From Prescottella sp. R16 (lineage in GTDB: Bacteria; Actinomycetota; Actinomycetes; Mycobacteriales; Mycobacteriaceae): a DNA stretch of 64,000 nucleotides. The translations under genes and the position numbers were made by a program. Position 1 is the stretch's first letter, and each line of letters opens with the position of its first letter. The notes beneath the pieces are model-generated. The model made no database searches. It saw only the letters and a program-made list of their open reading frames with translations, and was not told where the DNA came from. Where the stretch lies: contig NZ_CP130943.1 in NCBI RefSeq assembly GCF_030656875.1, positions 3,658,001 through 3,722,000 of the forward strand, read 5' to 3'. Positions 18,359 to 27,819 of this stretch are shown piece after piece.

Positions 18359-19264
18359 TCAGTACTCGCGATGGGTGGGCGGGAGGCCTCCGTCCGACGG
18401 CCCGCCCCCGGCCATCCTCTCCAGCCGAGCGATGCGGTCCGCCATGGGCGGGTGGGTCGAGAACATCTTGCCGACCCGATCACCGGCCCGGAACGGGTTG
18501 GCGATCATCATGTGCGACTGGGCTGCGATCCGCGGTTCGGGTGGTAGCGGTGCGGCCTGGGTGCCGCGTTCGAGTTTGCGCAGCGCCGATGCGAGCGCCA
18601 GCGGGTCGCCGGTGAGTTCGGCGCCGGACTGGTCGGCCTGGTACTCCCGGGAGCGGGACACCGCGAGTTTGACGACGGTCGCGGCGACCGGGCCGAGCAG
18701 GGAGACGAGCAGCAGTGTGAGCGGGTTGGCGTTCTGGCCGTCGCGTCCGCCGCCGAACATGTTCGCGAACATCGCCATGTTCGCGAGCCCGGAGATGACG
18801 GCGGCCATGGCGCCGGCCACCGACGAGATGAGGATGTCGCGGTTGTAGACGTGCGACAGTTCGTGGCCGAGGACGGCCCGCAGTTCCCGTTCGTCGAGGA
18901 TGTCGAGGATGCCGCTGGTGCAGCACACCGCGGCGTGCCGGGGGTTGCGGCCGGTGGCGAACGCGTTGGGGGCGGCCGTCGGGCTGATGTACAGCCGCGG
19001 CATCGGCTGGTGCGCGGTGGTCGCGAGTTCGCGCACGATCTTGTAGATGACGGGGGCCTGGACCTCCGTGATCGGCTGCGCGTGCATGGCCCGCAGGGCG
19101 AGCTTGTCGCTGTTGAAGTACGCGTACGCGTTGGTTCCGACGGCCAGCAGGATCGAGAAGATCAGGATGGTCTGATTCCGGAACAACGAGCCGATGAAGA
19201 TGATCAGCGCCGACATGCCGACCAACAGGCCGAACGTCTTGGCACCGTTTGCGTAACCGTGCAC
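18359..19264 (-). CDS. htpX: Membrane zinc metalloprotease HtpX
   Basis: HtpX degrades misfolded membrane proteins. The roughly 301-residue protein has two N-terminal membrane helices (starting after [10 protein letters not shown]), the HELSH zinc site in the sequence [13 protein letters not shown], two more hydrophobic segments, and the downstream glutamate ligand in [14 protein letters not shown] chose the GTG at 19264 because AAGAGG lies six bases upstream; an ATG 18 codons further upstream has no such site. It follows the polyprenyl synthase gene as in M. tuberculosis. Confidence 0.93.
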   Translation of the reverse strand: MHGYANGAKTFGLLVGMSALIIFIGSLFRNQTILIFSILLAVGTNAYAYFNSDKLALRAMHAQPITEVQAPVIYKIVRELATTAHQPMPRLYISPTAAPNAFATGRNPRHAAVCCTSGILDILDERELRAVLGHELSHVYNRDILISSVAGAMAAVISGLANMAMFANMFGGGRDGQNANPLTLLLVSLLGPVAATVVKLAVSRSREYQADQSGAELTGDPLALASALRKLERGTQAAPLPPEPRIAAQSHMMIANPFRAGDRVGKMFSTHPPMADRIARLERMAGGGPSDGGLPPTHREY

Positions 19265-19323
19265 CACTCGCCTCTTCCCTGTTGGCCGCCCGACCGGACC
19301 CGCAGCGGCTCCCGACACGACAA

Positions 19324-19360
19324 CGAGCCGGCCCGGAGTATCGGTTCCCGGGCCGGCTCG
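19324..19360 (-). terminator. Terminator between polyprenyl synthase and htpX
   Basis: A perfect 13-base stem (19324-19336 with 19348-19360, CGAGCCGGCCCGG) lies 20 bases beyond the synthase stop and before htpX, so htpX probably has its own promoter or reads through. Confidence 0.6.
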
Positions 19361-19380
19361 AACGCTACGTCAGTGTGGCG

Positions 19381-20409
19381 TCATCCCACACGTCGAACGG
19401 TGTAGTCGATGAGCCGGACGAGGGCGTCGTTGGCGGGCCCCTGCGGCAGCTGCGCGAGTTCGACGCGCGCCCGCTCGGCGTACTCGGCGAGCGTGGCCTT
19501 GGCCGCCGCCATGCCCGGGGACCGTTCGAGCAGGACGATCGCCTCGGCCACGTCGGTGTCGTCGGTGACGGGGCCGTCGAGCAGGACGCGCAGCCGGTCG
19601 GCGTCGGCGTTCTCCTCGCGGAGCGCGTACAGCACCGGGAGGGTGTGGACACCTTCGCGCAGGTCGGTGCCGGGGATCTTGCCGGACTGTTCGGACTCCG
19701 ACGAGATGTCGATGATGTCGTCGGCGATCTGGAAGGCGGTACCGACGGCGTCGCCGAGACGTTCGAGGCACGCGATCTGGTCGGCGTCGGCGCCGGAGAA
19801 GGTGCCGCCGAACCGCCCGCTGGCCGCGATGAGCGACCCGGTCTTCTCCCACACGACCTTGAGGTAGTGCTCGATCGGGTCCTGGGTTACGCGGGCACCG
19901 ATGGTCTCGCGCATCTGGCCGGTGACGAGTTCGGCGAACGTCTCGGCGATGATCCGGACGGCCTCGGGGCCGAGGGTGGACACCAGCCGCGACGCGTGGG
20001 CGAACAGGTAGTCGCCGGCGAGGATCGCGATGCTGTTGCCCCAGCGGGCGTTCGCACTGGGTGCGCCGCGCCGCATGGTGGCCTCGTCCATGACGTCGTC
20101 GTGGTAGAGCGTCGCGAGATGCACGAGTTCGACGACGGTCGCGGCGGTGACGACGGCCGGGTCGGAGCCCTTCGGGCCGAGTTGTGCGGTGAGGATCGTG
20201 AACAGGGGACGGAACCTTTTGCCGCCGGCCTTCGCGAGGTGCAGGGCCGCCTCGGTGAGGAAGTCCTCGCCGTCGGACAGCTCGCTGACCAGGAGCTCCT
20301 CGACACGAGCGAGCCCGTCGCGCACGACGTCGGCGAGCTGCTGGTCACCGAGGTCGACTCCGGCGACGACCGTGCTGGGCATCTCAGTGCTCACGATGTC
20401 CGTACCCAT
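19381..20409 (-). CDS. grcC1: Trans-polyprenyl diphosphate synthase (GrcC1-like)
   Basis: The enzyme extends isoprenyl diphosphate chains, probably supplying the menaquinone side chain. Both aspartate-rich motifs are present: DDVMD in the first half and DDIID in the second, with GGKRFRPL and GDYLFA. The residue before the first motif is bulky (LYHDDVMD), as in long-chain synthases. An open frame reaches 20493, but the first 28-37 residues look unconserved; I used the ATG at 20409, with 20382 as an alternative. It is divergent from menJ, whose product acts on the same side chain. Confidence 0.9.
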   Translation of the reverse strand: MGTDIVSTEMPSTVVAGVDLGDQQLADVVRDGLARVEELLVSELSDGEDFLTEAALHLAKAGGKRFRPLFTILTAQLGPKGSDPAVVTAATVVELVHLATLYHDDVMDEATMRRGAPSANARWGNSIAILAGDYLFAHASRLVSTLGPEAVRIIAETFAELVTGQMRETIGARVTQDPIEHYLKVVWEKTGSLIAASGRFGGTFSGADADQIACLERLGDAVGTAFQIADDIIDISSESEQSGKIPGTDLREGVHTLPVLYALREENADADRLRVLLDGPVTDDTDVAEAIVLLERSPGMAAAKATLAEYAERARVELAQLPQGPANDALVRLIDYTVRRVG

Positions 20410-20540
20410 TCCTGTAGTCGGTGCCGCACCCGTGGGAGCGGAAAACGCTGAAACCACGGTAGTGAACCTAGCGGTAGTACCGGTATTCACCACACCTGCC
20501 CTCGGGGGCGGTCGACGCGTCGGCCTGAGAACATGGTGAC

Positions 20541-21803
20541 GTGGTGGTCGATCCTTCTCCGAACCCGTCCGATCGTTTCCCTTCGCATGCCGAGGTTCTC
20601 GTCGTCGGTGCCGGTCCGGCCGGGTCGTCTGCCGCGGCGTGGGCGGCCCGGGACGGCCGCGACGTCCTGCTCGTCGATGCGGCCGAGTTTCCGCGGGACA
20701 AGACGTGCGGGGACGGGTTGACGCCGCGGGCGATCGCCGAGGTCGACCGGCTGGGGCTCGGCGAGTGGGTGCGCGGGCGTGTCGTCAATCGGGGTCTGCG
20801 GCTCACCGGCTGGGGACAGGAGCTGGAGTTGCCGTGGCCGGGCGGGGCCCTGCCCGCGGTGGGCAGCGCGGTCCCCCGCACCGAACTCGACGACCGACTG
20901 CGCGGGGTCGCAATCACATCGGGTGCCCGAATGATCCAGGGCACCAAGGCTGTCGGCGTCGACACCGACGGCGGCCGGGTACGGTCGGTGACGGTGCGGA
21001 CGTCGTCGGGCACGCACACGGTCACGTGTTCGAAGCTGATCGTCGCGGACGGGGTGCGGTCGACGCTCGGCAAGCAGCTGGGGCGGCAGTGGCATCGGGA
21101 CACGGTGTACGGGGTCGCGGCCCGCGCGTACGTGCGGTCGGGGCGCAGCACCGATCCGTGGATCACGTCGCATCTGGAACTGCGTGACGCCGCCGGAACG
21201 CTGCAGCCCGGCTACGGCTGGGTGTTCCCGCTCGGCACCGGCGAGATCAACATCGGGGTGGGGACGCTCGCGACCGCGAAACGTCCGGCGTCGGGGGCGT
21301 TGCGACCGCTGCTCGACCTGTACACGGCGCAGCGGCGCGACGAGTGGCGGTTGGACGGGGAGGTGCGGGCGGTGGCGTCGGCGCTGCTGCCGATGGGCGG
21401 GGCGGTGTCGAACGTCGCGGGACCCAACTGGGCGCTGGTCGGGGACGCGGCCGCGTGCGTGAACCCGCTCAACGGCGAGGGCATCGACTACGGGCTCGAG
21501 GGGGGCCGGTTGATCGCCGGGCTCGTCGACGCCGACGACTGGACCCGGGTCTGGCCCGAACTGCTGCGCGCCCACTACGGTCGCGCGTTCTCGATCGCCC
21601 GTCGGCTCGCGAACCTGCTGACCGTGCCACGGTTCCTGCCGGCGTCGGGGCCGGTCGCGTTGCGGTCCCGCGCCCTGATGGCCGTCGCGGTGCGGGTGAT
21701 GGGCAACCTCGTCACCGACGCGGACGCCGACCTCGTGGCCCGCACGTGGCGGACGTCCGGTGCGGCGTCGCTGCGGTTCGATCAGCGGACGCCGTTCAGC
21801 TGA
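20541..21803 (+). CDS. menJ: Menaquinone reductase MenJ-like (geranylgeranyl reductase family)
   Basis: The 420-residue FAD enzyme has the dinucleotide motif VVGAGPAGSSAA (about 21-32), the PRDKTCGDGL segment, and the second FAD motif WALVGDAAACVNPLNGEGID. In M. tuberculosis the orthologue saturates one isoprene unit of MK-9 to give MK-9(II-H2). It starts with GTG and is convergent with menG, ending 6 bases before that gene's stop. Confidence 0.88.
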   Translation: MVVDPSPNPSDRFPSHAEVLVVGAGPAGSSAAAWAARDGRDVLLVDAAEFPRDKTCGDGLTPRAIAEVDRLGLGEWVRGRVVNRGLRLTGWGQELELPWPGGALPAVGSAVPRTELDDRLRGVAITSGARMIQGTKAVGVDTDGGRVRSVTVRTSSGTHTVTCSKLIVADGVRSTLGKQLGRQWHRDTVYGVAARAYVRSGRSTDPWITSHLELRDAAGTLQPGYGWVFPLGTGEINIGVGTLATAKRPASGALRPLLDLYTAQRRDEWRLDGEVRAVASALLPMGGAVSNVAGPNWALVGDAAACVNPLNGEGIDYGLEGGRLIAGLVDADDWTRVWPELLRAHYGRAFSIARRLANLLTVPRFLPASGPVALRSRALMAVAVRVMGNLVTDADADLVARTWRTSGAASLRFDQRTPFS

Positions 21804-21809
21804 GCGGAC

Positions 21810-22508
21810 TCACCGGGTGGCGCGGTGCAGGGCGACGATGCCGCCGGTGAGGTTGCGCCACTGCACGTTCCTCCAGCCGGCGGCCTCGATGCGCCGGGCC
21901 AGTTCCTCCTGCGTCGGCCACGCCCGGATGGATTCGGCGAGGTAGACGTAGGCGTCCGGGTTGCTGCTGACGGCGCGCGCGACCCGCGGCAGCGCCTTCA
22001 TCAGGTACTCCATGTAGATCGTGCGGAACGGCCCGAACACCGGGGTGGAGAACTCCGACACGACGAGGCGTCCGCCGGGCTTGGTGACGCGGGCGATCTC
22101 GCGGAGACCGGCGTCGAAGTCGGAGACGTTGCGCAGCCCGAACGAGATGGTGGCGGCGTCGAACACGCCGTCCGCGTAGGGCAGGTGCATGGCGTCCCCC
22201 GCGACCATCGGCACGTTGCGCCCGGTACCGGCCTTCAACATGCCCTTGGAGAAGTCGGTGGCGACGACCCACGCGCCAGACCGTCCGAGTTCGACGGTGG
22301 ACACCCCGGTACCGGCGGCGAGGTCGAGGACCCGCTCCCCCGGCTTCAGGTCGAGTGCGGCGCGGGTCGCGGTGCGCCAGCTGCGGTCCTGACCGAACGA
22401 CAGGACGGTGTTCGTCAGGTCGTAACGCTCGGCGACGTCGTCGAACATCGACGCGACCTCGTGCGGTTTCTTGTCGAGCGACGCCCGCGATCCGTGAGTG
22501 TGTGCCAC
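21810..22508 (-). CDS. menG: Demethylmenaquinone methyltransferase
   Basis: The 232-residue SAM-dependent enzyme performs the last methylation in menaquinone synthesis. SAM motif I is [16 protein letters not shown], and the UbiE/MenG signatures [17 protein letters not shown] and [15 protein letters not shown] are present. The GTG start ([18 protein letters not shown]) gives the conserved N-terminus; the longer frame runs into the PAP2 gene. It is the last gene of the menD-DUF3592-PAP2-menG set. Confidence 0.95.
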   Translation of the reverse strand: MAHTHGSRASLDKKPHEVASMFDDVAERYDLTNTVLSFGQDRSWRTATRAALDLKPGERVLDLAAGTGVSTVELGRSGAWVVATDFSKGMLKAGTGRNVPMVAGDAMHLPYADGVFDAATISFGLRNVSDFDAGLREIARVTKPGGRLVVSEFSTPVFGPFRTIYMEYLMKALPRVARAVSSNPDAYVYLAESIRAWPTQEELARRIEAAGWRNVQWRNLTGGIVALHRATR

Positions 22509-22531
22509 GGTCCGAGACGCTATCAACCCGC

Positions 22532-23191
22532 TCACGACTCGACGTCCGCCGCCGGTTCCCGGCTGCGCAGCGCCTGCGCCTTGCCGCGCGCCCACGGCAC
22601 GAGGAGCACGACGACGGCGATCGTGACGGTGGAGCCGACGACGGCGCCGGCGAGCACGTCGTGCGGGTAGTGCACACCCTGCAGGACGCGGGCCAGGCCG
22701 ATCAGGGCCGCGAGTGCGACGACGAGCCAGCGTTGCAGCGCCGACAGCACCTTCTCGGAGGCGAGGACGATCACGGTCGCGATGCCCACGGCGATGACGG
22801 TGTGGTTGCTGGGGAACGACCAGTCGCCGGGTGCCGGGCAGTCCGGTAGCGCCACCTGGGTGCGGCACGGCCGGTCCTCGCTCACGAAGGCTTTGACGAC
22901 CTCGCTGAGCACGTACGCGACGACGACGCCGACGCCACCGACCAGCAGGTCACCGAGCTGGGTGGGCCGGTTGCGCCACAGGTACACCGCGAGGACCGCG
23001 TACAGGGCGACGAGGACGAGCAGGCCGCCGTCGGCGATCAGCCCGACACCGGGCAGTTCCGCCGTGTGCGGGACGATCGCGCGGTAGAGCGCACCGCTGA
23101 CTCCTTTCAGCAGGTAGAGCCCCACGACGACGACCGCAGCCGCGATCAGCATCATTCCGGCGCGTTCCGCCGATCTCGCACTCGTTCGCAT
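22532..23191 (-). CDS. PAP2-family membrane phosphatase
   Basis: The 219-residue protein has about six membrane segments and the three PAP2 motifs: [13 protein letters not shown] (variant of PSGH) and [12 protein letters not shown]. Such enzymes dephosphorylate lipid phosphates such as phosphatidate or polyprenyl diphosphate. In M. tuberculosis the place between Rv0556 and menG holds mannosyltransferase mgtA, so this gene is a substitution. A role in recycling prenyl diphosphates would fit the menaquinone context but is inference. Confidence 0.88.
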   Translation of the reverse strand: MRTSARSAERAGMMLIAAAVVVVGLYLLKGVSGALYRAIVPHTAELPGVGLIADGGLLVLVALYAVLAVYLWRNRPTQLGDLLVGGVGVVVAYVLSEVVKAFVSEDRPCRTQVALPDCPAPGDWSFPSNHTVIAVGIATVIVLASEKVLSALQRWLVVALAALIGLARVLQGVHYPHDVLAGAVVGSTVTIAVVVLLVPWARGKAQALRSREPAADVES

Positions 23192-23226
23192 CCGACGAGA
23201 ATAGAAACCCTTCCTGAGTGAACGTC

Positions 23227-23673
23227 TCAGGAACCGTCGGTGTCGCCGTTTTCTTCCGGTTCGGTCGTCGCCCGGCGGCGCAGCACGAACAGGATCGGGG
23301 CCGCGACCAGCCACGTTCCCACGATCACCGATCCGGCGGGCACGATCGCGACGGACGCGTCCCGGCCCGCGACCCGCACCAGGTCCGGGTCGCTGCGCGC
23401 GTACTCGACGTCGATGCGCTGCCCGGCCGTCAGGTGCGTCGGATACAGCACACCGAGTTTCGGGTTGTGGGTGACACCGTCCGGGGTGACGAAGCTGACC
23501 GCCGACCGCAGCGATCCCGCCGACAGCACTTCCGCGGTGGCGGTACCCATGTCGGATTCGATCGTGTGGTCGTTGCGCCACGCCGCGAGCACGAGCAGTA
23601 CCGCCAGTACCGAGATCCCGGCCGCAGTGGAGACGACCCCCACGAAGGTGCGGCGGGCGGTGCGCGGGCTCAC
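23227..23673 (-). CDS. DUF3592 membrane protein
   Basis: The 148-residue protein has an N-terminal membrane helix (about 11-31), an extracytoplasmic domain of about 70 residues and a second helix (about 108-130), the DUF3592 layout. It starts with GTG 7 bases after menD, and the M. tuberculosis counterpart Rv0556 also follows menD. The function is unknown; conserved linkage suggests a role near menaquinone or the membrane. Confidence 0.75.
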   Translation of the reverse strand: MSPRTARRTFVGVVSTAAGISVLAVLLVLAAWRNDHTIESDMGTATAEVLSAGSLRSAVSFVTPDGVTHNPKLGVLYPTHLTAGQRIDVEYARSDPDLVRVAGRDASVAIVPAGSVIVGTWLVAAPILFVLRRRATTEPEENGDTDGS

Positions 23674-23680
23674 GCCGGCC

Positions 23681-25321
23681 TCACAGCTGCGCCCGGACTG
23701 CGGCGTGCAGATCCCGCAGCCCGGAACGTTCGGTGGACACCTCGAGTACCCGGATACCGGTGTTCCCGGCGGCGAGCGCGGCCGTCAGGTCCGGCAGTGC
23801 GACGTGACTGTGCGGAATCCGGTAGGCGGCGCACAGGGCGGCCAGATCCATGCCGTGCGGGGTACCGAAGACCCGCTCGAACACCCCCGCGTACTGCGGG
23901 TCCCCCTGCTCGAGCAGTTCGAAGATACCGCCGCCGTCGTCGTTGGCCACAACGATCGTCAGATCCTCCGGACGCGGCTCGCCGGTGCCGATGAGCAGGC
24001 CGGACGCGTCGTGCAGGAACGTCAGGTCCCCGAGGAGGGCGACGGTGCGACCCGGGTACGCGAGCGCGGCACCGACCGCGGTGGACACGGTGCCGTCGAT
24101 GCCGGCGACACCACGATTGGACAGCACCCGCACCCCGGTCCGTGGATAACTCACCAGGGCGGCGTCGCGCACCGGATTCGATGCCCCCAGCAGCAGCTGG
24201 TCGCCGTCACCGACCGCGTCGAGCACCGCGGCCGCGACGTGCAGGCCGGTGGTCGTCGGATGCGCCGCCAGCTGGGAGCGGACCGCCTTGTCGGCGTGCG
24301 TGGACAGGTGCCGGCAGCGGTCGAGCCACGCCGGGTCCGGGGTGCCGGACACCACCGCGCGCGTGCCGGTGGCCAGGACGTTGCCGGACACGTCGGGCCA
24401 GCGCGGCCCGGTGGTGAGCGCGTACACCGCGACGGACGGGTCGGCGAGCAGTTTCGACACCGGGCGGTGCAGCGTCGGACGTCCGGTGATGATCGCCTGC
24501 CGCGGCTTGAGCTGCGGCAACGCGAGCGGATGCAGCGGGATACCGTGCAGCGGCGCGGTGGGCTCGGCGACCGTCGGCAGCCCGGCCAGTTCGGGCCGGT
24601 ACGCGGCGCCGTGCCCGGAGATCACGACCGTGTCGGCGGTGATGTCGACGTCCATCGGGACGTCGAGGGTGGCGTGCGTCGTCGTCGTCCACGCCGCGCC
24701 GTCCGGGCGGCCTCCCGGGACGAGACCGCGGGCCTGCAGATCGGGGACGAGGGGTTCACGCAACGGAATGTCGAAGTGCACGGGGCCCGCGTTGCCGGAG
24801 CGGGTGCCGCGGGCCGCGGCCAGCACGCGGCACACCGCGGAACGCCATTGGCTGTTCTGCTCGTCGAACCGGATGCCGCGCTGCGATTCGTCGCCGGCCT
24901 CCTCGGCGAGTCCGAGACTGATCGCGGCCCGCACCTGGCTGCCGAACAACCCGAACTGTTCAACGGTCTGGTTGGCACCGGTGCCGAGCATCTCGTACGG
25001 CCGGTTGGCGCTGAGCACGATCAGCGGGAGACGCGCGTAGTTGGCTTCGAGGACGGCCGGGCCGAGGTTCGCGACGGCGGTCCCCGACGTCATGACGACC
25101 GGGACCGGGTTGCCGCCGGACGCCGCGAGCCCGATCGCCAGGAATCCGGCGGTCCGCTCGTCGATGCGCATGTGCAGACGGATCCGTCCGGCAGTGTCGG
25201 CGGCCTGCAACGCGAATGCGAGCGGCGCGTTGCGCGACCCGGGGCAGAGGACGACCTCGCGTACCCCGCCGCGGATCAGTTCGTCGACGACGGCGGTGGC
25301 CTGGGCAGTGGACGGATTCAC
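23681..25321 (-). CDS. menD: SEPHCHC synthase MenD
   Basis: MenD condenses isochorismate with 2-oxoglutarate using thiamine diphosphate, the first committed menaquinone step. The roughly 546-residue protein has an N-terminal domain with [13 protein letters not shown] and [11 protein letters not shown], and a C-terminal ThDP-binding region with [10 protein letters not shown] and [12 protein letters not shown] used GTG 25321 ([15 protein letters not shown]), which matches the start of mycobacterial MenD; ATG 25366 is an alternative. It heads the minus-strand unit that ends with menG. Confidence 0.93.
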   Translation of the reverse strand: MNPSTAQATAVVDELIRGGVREVVLCPGSRNAPLAFALQAADTAGRIRLHMRIDERTAGFLAIGLAASGGNPVPVVMTSGTAVANLGPAVLEANYARLPLIVLSANRPYEMLGTGANQTVEQFGLFGSQVRAAISLGLAEEAGDESQRGIRFDEQNSQWRSAVCRVLAAARGTRSGNAGPVHFDIPLREPLVPDLQARGLVPGGRPDGAAWTTTTHATLDVPMDVDITADTVVISGHGAAYRPELAGLPTVAEPTAPLHGIPLHPLALPQLKPRQAIITGRPTLHRPVSKLLADPSVAVYALTTGPRWPDVSGNVLATGTRAVVSGTPDPAWLDRCRHLSTHADKAVRSQLAAHPTTTGLHVAAAVLDAVGDGDQLLLGASNPVRDAALVSYPRTGVRVLSNRGVAGIDGTVSTAVGAALAYPGRTVALLGDLTFLHDASGLLIGTGEPRPEDLTIVVANDDGGGIFELLEQGDPQYAGVFERVFGTPHGMDLAALCAAYRIPHSHVALPDLTAALAAGNTGIRVLEVSTERSGLRDLHAAVRAQL

Positions 25322-25398
25322 GTCGTCCAGATTGGCAGACGCGGCGGGCATCGGCCCACGCGGCATGGGGACGGGGTCGCCGCGCCCACACCAGTCAT

Positions 25399-25417
25399 TT
25401 AGGGTTGGCTACACTTA
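25399..25417 (+). promoter_or_regulatory. Iron-box-like site (IdeR/DtxR) with -10 element
   Basis: TTAGGGTTGGCTACACTTA matches the 19-base IdeR consensus TTAGGTTAGSCTAACCTAA at 14 positions by my count. It overlaps a -10-like TACACT (25410-25415) directed at the siderophore-interacting protein gene, the position expected for iron-dependent repression. Confidence 0.5.
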
Positions 25418-25441
25418 CAACCGATTCGTGGGGTGGACACC

Positions 25442-26269
25442 ATGGCCAAGACCTCCAAGTTCGTCAAACCGGAACAGCGCGAGATCGTCTCGGCGCACGT
25501 ACTCGGCAGCAAACAGATCAGCCCGAACTTCATCCGCGTCACCGTCGGCGGCGACGAACTGCGCAACTTCGTCCCGATGGGCTACGACCAGTGGTTCCGA
25601 ATGTTCGTCCCCGACCGGGAACGAACCGGCTTCCGGCTGCCCACCGCGTCCGGCAACCTGCTCTGGTACGCGCAGATGAAGACGATGCCCAAGGACGTCC
25701 GCCCCGTCCTGCGGAACTACACCGTCCGCGAATACCGGCCCGGCGGCGGGATTTTCGGCGACGGCCCCGAACTCGACATCGACGTCGCGGCGCACGGCGA
25801 CCTCGGGCCGGCGTCCGCGTGGGCCGGATCGTGTGCGGCCGGCGATCCGCTCGGGCTGCTCGACGAGGGCCTCATCTACAACCCCACCCCCGACGCCCAC
25901 TGGCACCTGCTCGTCGGCGACGAAAGCGCGCTGCCCGCGATCCTGGGAATTCTGCGCTCCGCCGACCCGGACCTACCGATCCGCGCCTACGTCGAGATCG
26001 CCCACCCCGACGACCGGCAGGACGTTGCTGTCGGTGACCGGGCCGAACTGCACTGGCTGGTCCGCGACGATCCGTCCGCGAAACCCGGGGAACTGGCACT
26101 CGCAACCGTGCGGGCCGCCGACCTGCCTGCAGGGAAACCGTACGTGTTCGTCGCCGGCGAATCCGACCTCGCGACCGGACTGCGCCGCCACCTCGTGAAC
26201 GACCGCGCAATCGCCAAATCCGACATCGCCTTCACCGGCTACTGGCGGTACGGACACGCCGCGTACTGA
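25442..26269 (+). CDS. Siderophore-interacting FAD-binding protein
   Basis: The 275-residue protein is a ViuB/SIP-type ferric-siderophore reductase candidate. The FAD-binding barrel (about 15-130) contains RNYTVREYR, the flavin-contact motif, followed by a NAD(P)H-binding-like C-terminal domain ending DIAFTGYWRYG, the usual family tail. ATG 25442 follows a GGGGTGG site. The gene is divergent from menD and carries an iron-box-like operator upstream, supporting a role in releasing iron from siderophores in the cytoplasm. Confidence 0.9.
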   Translation: MAKTSKFVKPEQREIVSAHVLGSKQISPNFIRVTVGGDELRNFVPMGYDQWFRMFVPDRERTGFRLPTASGNLLWYAQMKTMPKDVRPVLRNYTVREYRPGGGIFGDGPELDIDVAAHGDLGPASAWAGSCAAGDPLGLLDEGLIYNPTPDAHWHLLVGDESALPAILGILRSADPDLPIRAYVEIAHPDDRQDVAVGDRAELHWLVRDDPSAKPGELALATVRAADLPAGKPYVFVAGESDLATGLRRHLVNDRAIAKSDIAFTGYWRYGHAAY

Positions 26270-26280
26270 GCCCGAACGAC

Positions 26281-26314
26281 AGCGAGCCCGCCCGGATCAT
26301 CGGGCGGGCTCGCT
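26281..26314. terminator. Bidirectional hairpin after the SIP gene
   Basis: A perfect 14-base stem, AGCGAGCCCGCCCG (26281-26294) with its complement (26301-26314), closes a 6-base loop between two convergent genes. Confidence 0.7.
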
Positions 26315-26323
26315 GCTGTGCGA

Positions 26324-26770
26324 CTAGGCCGCGTGCTTCTGCACCAGATCACCGAGGCGCGGGAGCGCCTCGATCACGTGCTTCTTGGCCGACGGGCGCA
26401 GCGTCGAGTAGACCTTCTTGATCGCGCCCTTGTCGCTGCCTTCGATGCGCTCGTCGGTGACGCCGAGGAGGGCGTCGGCGACCGCATCGCTGCGGGCGGC
26501 CAGGAATGCCGAGAAGCTGCTCTCACCGCTGCCGGCGAATTCCTGCCAGAACGGGTCGAGCCGCACGACGAACTCCGGCAGGAGTCCTTCGATGGCGTCC
26601 GGGACGATCGACGGCCCGACCTTCTTGACGGCGCCGTAGCCGCCCTTGAGCGCCAGCCCGGACGCGCCCTTCTTGTCCGAGACCTCCGCGTCGACGAGCG
26701 CCTCGACGTCCGCGCGAACCGCGGGAATTCGAGCGTCGTCCAGCAGGGTGTCCTTCAGCGCTGCAACCAC
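26324..26770 (-). CDS. Conserved actinobacterial protein of unknown function
   Basis: The 148-residue soluble protein resembles a family of uncharacterised actinobacterial proteins with GLALKGGYGAVKKVGP and a C-terminal helical part ending LPRLGDLVQKHAA. I see no catalytic motif, signal or membrane helix. The start is decided by a strong GGAGG eight bases before GTG 26770; an in-frame ATG at 26800 has no site. It lies 47 bases after menC and is probably its downstream operon partner. Confidence 0.7.
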   Translation of the reverse strand: MVAALKDTLLDDARIPAVRADVEALVDAEVSDKKGASGLALKGGYGAVKKVGPSIVPDAIEGLLPEFVVRLDPFWQEFAGSGESSFSAFLAARSDAVADALLGVTDERIEGSDKGAIKKVYSTLRPSAKKHVIEALPRLGDLVQKHAA

Positions 26771-26817
26771 TTTCCATGCCTCCGTTATCGACTGGTCCAT
26801 TTCGGGCGGCCACGACA

Positions 26818-27819
26818 CTATACGAACGGGGGATCGATGCTGGTGACGAGCAGTTCGTGACAGCGGCGAATCCGGTCGAGCCACCAGTGCGTGCGGTCGG
26901 GTGCGGCGGCGAGTTCGTCGAGCAGACCCGGGTCGGGAACTACGGGAGACACGTCGAGCATGCCGTCGGACATGCGGCGGGGACGTGCGGTGACGTCGGC
27001 GGCGAGCAGTCCCCCGGTGCCGAGTCCGCACGCGTGCCGCAGGTCCGGAAGTGCCGCTGCCGCAGCAAGTCCGGCACCCATTCCGACAGCGGTGTCGAGG
27101 GCACTGGACACCACGACCGGCACACCGTGACCGGCGAGTTCGTCGGCGAGCGACAGCAGTCGACGCATCCCGCCGAGCGGCGGCACCTTCACGACGGCGA
27201 TGTCGGCGCCGCCGGCCCGCACCACCTTCAGGGGATCCTCGGCGCGGCGGACGGATTCGTCGGCGGCGATCGGCACGTGCCGGACACGTCGCCGGACGGC
27301 AACGAGTTCCGGGACGCTCGCGCACGGTTGTTCCGCGTATTCGAGGGGGCCGTCGGCGGTCAGTGCGGTCAGTGCGGTCACCGCGTCGTCGACGCTCCAG
27401 CCGCCGTTCGCGTCGACGCGCACGGTCGGGACCAGTTCGCGTACCGCGGCGACGCGGGCGACGTCGTCGGCGAGGCTCTGCCCCTTCTCGGCGACCTTCA
27501 CCTTGGCGGTCGTCGCGCCCGGGAAGCGGGCGAGGATCTCGGGCACCCGGTCCGGGGCGACGGCGGGCACGGTCGCGTTGACGGGGATCCGGTCCCGCAC
27601 CGGCGGCGGGGCACCCACCCAGGCCGCTTCGAGACCGGCGCGCAGCCAGTGCGCGGCCTCGGCGTCGTCGTATTCGGGGAACGGCGCGAACTCCCCCCAC
27701 CCGGCGGGACCGTCGAACAGGGCCGCTTCGCGGACGGTGATGCCGCGGAACCGGACCCGCATCGGCAGGCTCACCACCCGCACGCGGGACAGGACGTCGT
27801 CGAGGGCAGGCAGGTTCAC
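26818..27819 (-). CDS. menC: o-Succinylbenzoate synthase MenC
   Basis: MenC dehydrates SHCHC to o-succinylbenzoate. The 333-residue enolase-superfamily protein has a catalytic lysine region TTAKVKV, metal-ligand segments VRVDANGG, YAEQPC and IAADES, and the second lysine in VVKVPPLGG. The GTG start overlaps the upstream thioesterase stop by four bases (GTGA), indicating coupled translation. Confidence 0.93.
   Translation of the reverse strand: MNLPALDDVLSRVRVVSLPMRVRFRGITVREAALFDGPAGWGEFAPFPEYDDAEAAHWLRAGLEAAWVGAPPPVRDRIPVNATVPAVAPDRVPEILARFPGATTAKVKVAEKGQSLADDVARVAAVRELVPTVRVDANGGWSVDDAVTALTALTADGPLEYAEQPCASVPELVAVRRRVRHVPIAADESVRRAEDPLKVVRAGGADIAVVKVPPLGGMRRLLSLADELAGHGVPVVVSSALDTAVGMGAGLAAAAALPDLRHACGLGTGGLLAADVTARPRRMSDGMLDVSPVVPDPGLLDELAAAPDRTHWWLDRIRRCHELLVTSIDPPFV

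Noticed and set aside
25367..25441. Riboswitch upstream of menD or the siderophore gene
   Set aside because: The space is only about 75-120 bases, holds a protein-binding-type iron box and shows no extended stem structure.
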